A stretch of DNA of 64,000 nucleotides from Chitinophagales bacterium. GTDB taxonomy: Bacteria > Bacteroidota > Bacteroidia > Chitinophagales > CAIOSU01. The position numbers were made by a program, and so were the translations under genes. Below, in pieces: positions 60,598 through 64,000 of the stretch; the stretch's first letter is position 1; each line of letters starts with the position of its first letter. The notes beneath the pieces are model-generated. The model did no database searches. It saw only the letters and a list, made by a program, of their open reading frames with translations, and was not told where the DNA came from. The DNA lies in NCBI GenBank assembly GCA_026003335.1, contig BPHB01000001.1, positions 384,591-448,590 of the forward strand. The letters are read 5' to 3'.

Positions 60598-61335
60598 TTA
60601 GGATTTTCCGCTGGTATCCTTTTGCTGCAGACGCTGCAGATACATGCCAATAGTGTTCTGCAGTCCGTAATACAGGGCATCCGCAATAAGGGCATGGCCG
60701 ATGGAAACCTCTTTGATTTGCGGAATTTTCTGAATCAGAAAACCCAGATTATGCAGGTTAAGGTCATGACCGGCATTGATTTCTAAACCCAGTGATGCAC
60801 AAAATTTTGCCGCTTTCACGTATTTGGTGATAGCCTGCTCAGGGTCATGAGGATAATTGCTGGCATAAGGGCCTGTATAGAATTCAATGCGGTCGGCTTC
60901 GGCCATTGCTGCTCCCTCCAGAAACTGCGCTATGGGGTCAATAAAAAGTGAAACCCGAATACCAAACTGCTTGATATCCGCAATAACTTGCCTAAGAAAG
61001 TGTTGATGGCGTATAGTATCCCACCCTTCGCTGGAGGTCAGAGCATCGGGAGGGTCGGGCACCAGGGTAACCTGATGAGGCTTTACCTTTTTTATAAGAC
61101 GAATGAACTTTTCCGAGGGGTACCCTTCCACATTAAACTCACCTTTTACCACATCCTTAAGTGCAATGACATCGGCATACCGAATATGCCGCTCGTCAGG
61201 ACGGGGGTGAACGGTAATACCGTGGGCCCCGAAACGCTCACAGTCCATAGCTACCTGAATAACATCCGGTATATTGCCACCGCGGGAGTTTCGCAGCAGC
61301 GCCACTTTGTTGATATTCACACTGAGCCTGGTCAT
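60598..61335 (-). CDS. pdxJ: pyridoxine 5'-phosphate synthase
   Basis: Last step of the DXP-dependent vitamin B6 pathway: joins deoxyxylulose 5-phosphate with aminoacetone phosphate. At 245 residues it is an ordinary PdxJ: SVNINKVALLRNSRGG, GITVHPRPDERHI with its catalytic His, VTLVPDPPDALTSSEGW, and AGHDLNLHNL near the end. It lies 10 bases downstream of ahcY on the same strand, so the two are probably cotranscribed; both touch one-carbon/cofactor metabolism loosely but no direct link is known. Confidence 0.95.
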   Translation of the reverse strand: MTRLSVNINKVALLRNSRGGNIPDVIQVAMDCERFGAHGITVHPRPDERHIRYADVIALKDVVKGEFNVEGYPSEKFIRLIKKVKPHQVTLVPDPPDALTSSEGWDTIRHQHFLRQVIADIKQFGIRVSLFIDPIAQFLEGAAMAEADRIEFYTGPYASNYPHDPEQAITKYVKAAKFCASLGLEINAGHDLNLHNLGFLIQKIPQIKEVSIGHALIADALYYGLQNTIGMYLQRLQQKDTSGKS

Positions 61336-61345
61336 TGACCGCAGG

Positions 61346-62656
61346 TCAATAGCGATAGTAATCCGGCTTGTAAGGGCCTTCTACCCTGACGCCAATGTAA
61401 TCGGCCTGTTCGGGGGTGAGTGTATCCAGTTCTACACCAATTTTTGCCAGATGCAGGCGTGCCACTTTTTCGTCCAGATGTTTGGGCAAGGTATAGACCT
61501 GATTTTTATAGTTCTTATAGTTAGTCCACAGTTCGATTTGGGCAAGTACCTGATTGGTAAACGAGTTGGACATGACGAAGGAAGGATGCCCCATGGCACA
61601 GCCTAAATTTACCAAACGACCTTCTGCGAGCAGAATAATATCTTTCCCGTCAATGGTATACTTATCTACCTGAGGCTTTATCATTTCCCGGGTGTTACCA
61701 TAGTTTTTATTCAGCCATGCCACGTCAATTTCATTATCAAAGTGCCCAATATTGCAGACGATGGCTTTATCTTTCATCTTTTTGAAGTGGCGGTCAACGA
61801 TGATTTTGCAGTTTCCGGTAGCGGTAACTATGATATCAGCCTCTTCCACAGCATTATCCATTTTTTTTACCTCAAAGCCATCCATAGCCGCCTGCAGAGC
61901 GCAAATCGGATCAATTTCTGTGACAATCACACGGGCACCAGCCCCCCTCAGAGACTGCGCTGAGCCTTTTCCCACGTCACCATAACCTGCTACAACAGCC
62001 ACTTTCCCGGCAATCATCACATCGGTGGCTCTGCGTATGGCATCTACCAGCGATTCGCGGCAACCATACTTATTGTCAAATTTTGACTTTGTTACCGAGT
62101 CATTCACGTTAATGGCCGGTACCGGCAGGGTACCTTTCCGCACACGCTCATATAGGCGATGTACACCTGTAGTAGTTTCTTCCGTAATTCCCCTCAGATG
62201 GGGCACCAGCTCAGGATAGCGGTCAAGCACTACATTGGTCAGGTCTCCTCCGTCATCCAGAATCATATTTAAAGGCCGGGATTCATCGCCAAAGAATAGG
62301 GTTTGCTCAATGCACCAGTAAAACTCTTCTTCGGTCATTCCTTTCCAGGCAAACACTGGAATGCCTCGTGCGGCAATGGCTGCTGCCGCATGATCCTGGG
62401 TTGAAAAAATGTTGCAAGATGACCAGGTTACCTCTGCGCCTAGCTCTATGAGGGTTTCAATAAGTACGGCAGTTTGAATTGTCATATGCAGGCAGCCGGC
62501 TATACGAGCACCTTTCAGGGGTTTCTTGCTACCATATTCTTCACGCAAAGCCATCAGGCCAGGCATTTCGGACTCAGCGAGTTTAATTTCCTTACGGCCC
62601 CATTCTGCCAGGCTGATATCTCTTACTTTGTAACGTGCAGTGGTGTTGCTTATCAT
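61346..62656 (-). CDS. ahcY: adenosylhomocysteinase
   Basis: Hydrolyses S-adenosylhomocysteine to adenosine and homocysteine, recycling the product of methyl transfer. The 436-residue protein has [17 protein letters not shown] and [14 protein letters not shown] in the substrate domain, [20 protein letters not shown], and the NAD-binding loop [20 protein letters not shown] near 215-235. The C terminus [10 protein letters not shown] is the standard end with the Lys-x-x-x-Tyr-Arg-Tyr sequence that reaches into the partner subunit. It has its own TATTTTTG box and heads an operon with pdxJ. Confidence 0.97.
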   Translation of the reverse strand: MISNTTARYKVRDISLAEWGRKEIKLAESEMPGLMALREEYGSKKPLKGARIAGCLHMTIQTAVLIETLIELGAEVTWSSCNIFSTQDHAAAAIAARGIPVFAWKGMTEEEFYWCIEQTLFFGDESRPLNMILDDGGDLTNVVLDRYPELVPHLRGITEETTTGVHRLYERVRKGTLPVPAINVNDSVTKSKFDNKYGCRESLVDAIRRATDVMIAGKVAVVAGYGDVGKGSAQSLRGAGARVIVTEIDPICALQAAMDGFEVKKMDNAVEEADIIVTATGNCKIIVDRHFKKMKDKAIVCNIGHFDNEIDVAWLNKNYGNTREMIKPQVDKYTIDGKDIILLAEGRLVNLGCAMGHPSFVMSNSFTNQVLAQIELWTNYKNYKNQVYTLPKHLDEKVARLHLAKIGVELDTLTPEQADYIGVRVEGPYKPDYYRY

Positions 62657-62672
62657 CTCGGTTGTTTTTCAG

Positions 62673-62680
62673 CAAAAATA
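62673..62680 (-). promoter_or_regulatory. TATTTTTG box for ahcY-pdxJ
   Basis: Perfect TAnnTTTG on the minus strand, 16 bases before the ahcY ATG, with CTG near the -33 position. No riboswitch-like fold is evident in the leader, which would be very short. Confidence 0.42.
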
Positions 62681-62774
62681 AGAAACCCCCTCTGAGTTTT
62701 CAGGATTACGTTGGAAAGTGTTTTATAAAAAACTATTTAGTACATATTTTCTAACTTACCGGAGTAGCAGTATT

Positions 62775-64000
62775 ATGAGATGCTTTGTCTCCTGTATTTT
62801 CTTCTTTCTAAGTACCCTTTGCATGCGGGGACAAACCTTTACGGAGGTGGGTCACCAAGCCGGCATTTCTGCTTATTCTTATAATGTGATTGGTGGAGGT
62901 GCCGCGATGTTTGACTATAATAATGACGGATGGCTGGACATCTACATTACCGGTGGTAATGACCGTGACTATCTCTATCGCAATAACGGAGATGGTACAT
63001 TTACCGAAGTAGGCATTGCTGCAGGCCTGGCAGTAACAGGAAGCTACAGTACTGCAGGTGTCACTACCGGAGACATTGACAATGATGGCTTTAGAGATGT
63101 ATTTGTTACCACGTGGGGAGGTGTCCCAACCATTCCGGGTCAGATGCGTGCTAATCTGCTTTTCCGGAATAATGGAAACGGTACGTTTGCCAATATCTCC
63201 AATCAGGCCGGCATTACCCATGCTGCATGGAGTGTAACAGCCACCATGGGCGATTACAATCTGGATGGCTTTCTGGATATCTATGTAGCCAACTATGTGG
63301 ATAGCGTGAGAATGATTCAGGATTCATCTGGTACGGTGATTGGTTTTGCGCACACAGGATACAACAATTTTCTGTATATCAACAATGGGAACAATACTTT
63401 TACCGAGTCCGCAGCCAGACTGCGGGTTAATCATCATGGTACAGCCCTGTCAGCTATCTTTACAGACTTTGATAATGATCATGATCTGGATTTGTATGTG
63501 GCCAATGACTTTGGCCAATGGGTAGAGCCTAATGTGCTGTACCGGAATGAATTTCCTGCAGATTCCTTTACCGATGTGAGCGCACCTGCCGGAGCCAACG
63601 TGGCCATTTATGCTATGGGCATTGCTGCAGGAGACTACAATGAAGATGGTTATCTAGATTATTACATAACCAATATCGGTCGCAATGTCTTGCTGCGCAA
63701 TCGGGGCAATGGCACCTTTGATGACATGACGGATTCTGCAGGAGTTGCAGATACCTTTGTGGACAGCGCTTACACTTCAGGCTGGGGTACAGGATTCTTT
63801 GATTTCAACAACGATACCTACTTGGACATTTACGTGTGTAACGGACTTATACCTGCCGCTCCTTTTATTTATAATGCCCCCAAAAACCCTGACAAGCTGT
63901 TTAAAAACAATGGCGATGGCACGTTCACGGATGTATCTCTGCAGGCTGGAGTAAGTGATTCTTTAGTAGGAAGAGGTCTGACTATCGGGGATTATGACAA
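62775..64000 (+). CDS. secreted FG-GAP/VCBS-repeat (CRTAC1-like) protein, 3' end beyond the window
   Basis: Open from ATG 62775 to the window edge: 408 codons without a stop, so the gene is partial. A signal peptide (RCFVSCIFFFLSTLCMRGQ) is followed by repeats with Ca-binding DxNxDGxxD loops: FDYNNDGWLDIYI, DIDNDGFRDVFV, YNLDGFLDIYV, FDNDHDLDLYV, YNEDGYLDYYI and FNNDTYLDIYV. They alternate with LYRNNGDGTFTEV-type strands, giving an integrin-like beta-propeller. In Bacteroidota such proteins often continue with a CRTAC1 or sorting domain, which would lie outside. It is divergent from ahcY. Confidence 0.88.
   Translation, partial: MRCFVSCIFFFLSTLCMRGQTFTEVGHQAGISAYSYNVIGGGAAMFDYNNDGWLDIYITGGNDRDYLYRNNGDGTFTEVGIAAGLAVTGSYSTAGVTTGDIDNDGFRDVFVTTWGGVPTIPGQMRANLLFRNNGNGTFANISNQAGITHAAWSVTATMGDYNLDGFLDIYVANYVDSVRMIQDSSGTVIGFAHTGYNNFLYINNGNNTFTESAARLRVNHHGTALSAIFTDFDNDHDLDLYVANDFGQWVEPNVLYRNEFPADSFTDVSAPAGANVAIYAMGIAAGDYNEDGYLDYYITNIGRNVLLRNRGNGTFDDMTDSAGVADTFVDSAYTSGWGTGFFDFNNDTYLDIYVCNGLIPAAPFIYNAPKNPDKLFKNNGDGTFTDVSLQAGVSDSLVGRGLTIGDYD

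Noticed and set aside
62657-62774. SAM or SAH riboswitch upstream of ahcY
   Set aside because: A perfect -7 box lies only 16 bases from the start, leaving no room for an aptamer, and no conserved pairing is visible.

Overview
The window looks like chromosomal DNA from a member of the Bacteroidota, most likely near the Chitinophagales/Sphingobacteriales and possibly from an uncultured lineage. The evidence is: several secreted proteins with type IX secretion (T9SS) C-terminal sorting domains; proteins of Bacteroidota-centred families (DUF5690, DUF4468, Cys-rich plus dockerin-like surface proteins); cysteate synthase; zinc-free L31; and upstream boxes of the Bacteroidota type TTG-N19-TAnnTTTG. 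I found no rRNA, tRNA, CRISPR array, prophage or replication origin.

Layout. 0.1-3.9 kb: small hypothetical gene, DUF5690 membrane protein, pyrD and an orphan sensor kinase. 3.9-7.2 kb (minus): START-domain protein, fructosamine-kinase-family protein and aceK. 7.3-10.4 kb: a DGAT-like acyltransferase and a secreted M43 metalloprotease. 10.6-20.0 kb: an exopolysaccharide locus in two convergent halves. The plus half holds a receiver protein, a pseudo-receiver/sugar-transferase fusion and two GT2 enzymes. The minus half holds a Wzx-like flippase, a glycosyltransferase, a hexapeptide acetyltransferase, a 37-codon membrane peptide not listed by ordinary ORF calling, an O-antigen-ligase/Wzy-like protein and a short TolC-like protein. 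20.0-24.3 kb: a Crp-like regulator whose start codon lies in the loop of a perfect 10-bp-arm inverted repeat, then DUF1569, SRPBCC/GyrI, YkuK-like and L31 type B genes.

24.5-29.0 kb: a T9SS-exported sugar-dehydrogenase-like protein, a small hypothetical protein, a frameshifted rhodanese lipoprotein and a doubly frameshifted Cys-rich dockerin-like protein. 29.0-33.2 kb (minus): TPR lipoprotein, thrS, infC, rpmI and rplT, a translation operon. 33.3-37.0 kb: a T9SS protein, a small channel-like membrane protein and feoAB with a candidate operator. 37.2-42.8 kb: a tripartite RND efflux operon. 42.8-46.2 kb (minus): thiolase and FadJ-type beta-oxidation genes. 46.3-47.7 kb: cysteate synthase, pointing to sulfonolipid synthesis. 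47.7-51.7 kb (minus): RluA-type synthase, M42 peptidase, UbiA-like protein and glycosyltransferase.

51.7-56.6 kb: APC permease, a T9SS beta-propeller gene broken at a T6 run, a decayed 1.2-kb IS3-family element with recognisable 38-bp terminal inverted repeats, and a P460-like haem lipoprotein. 56.9-64.0 kb: a solitary nuoF, a Baeyer-Villiger-type monooxygenase, a DUF4468 protein, ahcY-pdxJ, and the first 408 codons of a secreted FG-GAP/VCBS-repeat protein that runs off the window.

Together this is a core chromosome of an aerobic heterotroph: lipid and fatty-acid metabolism, envelope polysaccharide, iron uptake and T9SS surface proteins. The most unusual signals are the operator-like palindrome on the crp start codon, the pseudo-receiver sugar transferase, the 37-aa peptide in the polysaccharide operon, and the run of single-base frameshifts confined to secreted or surface proteins.
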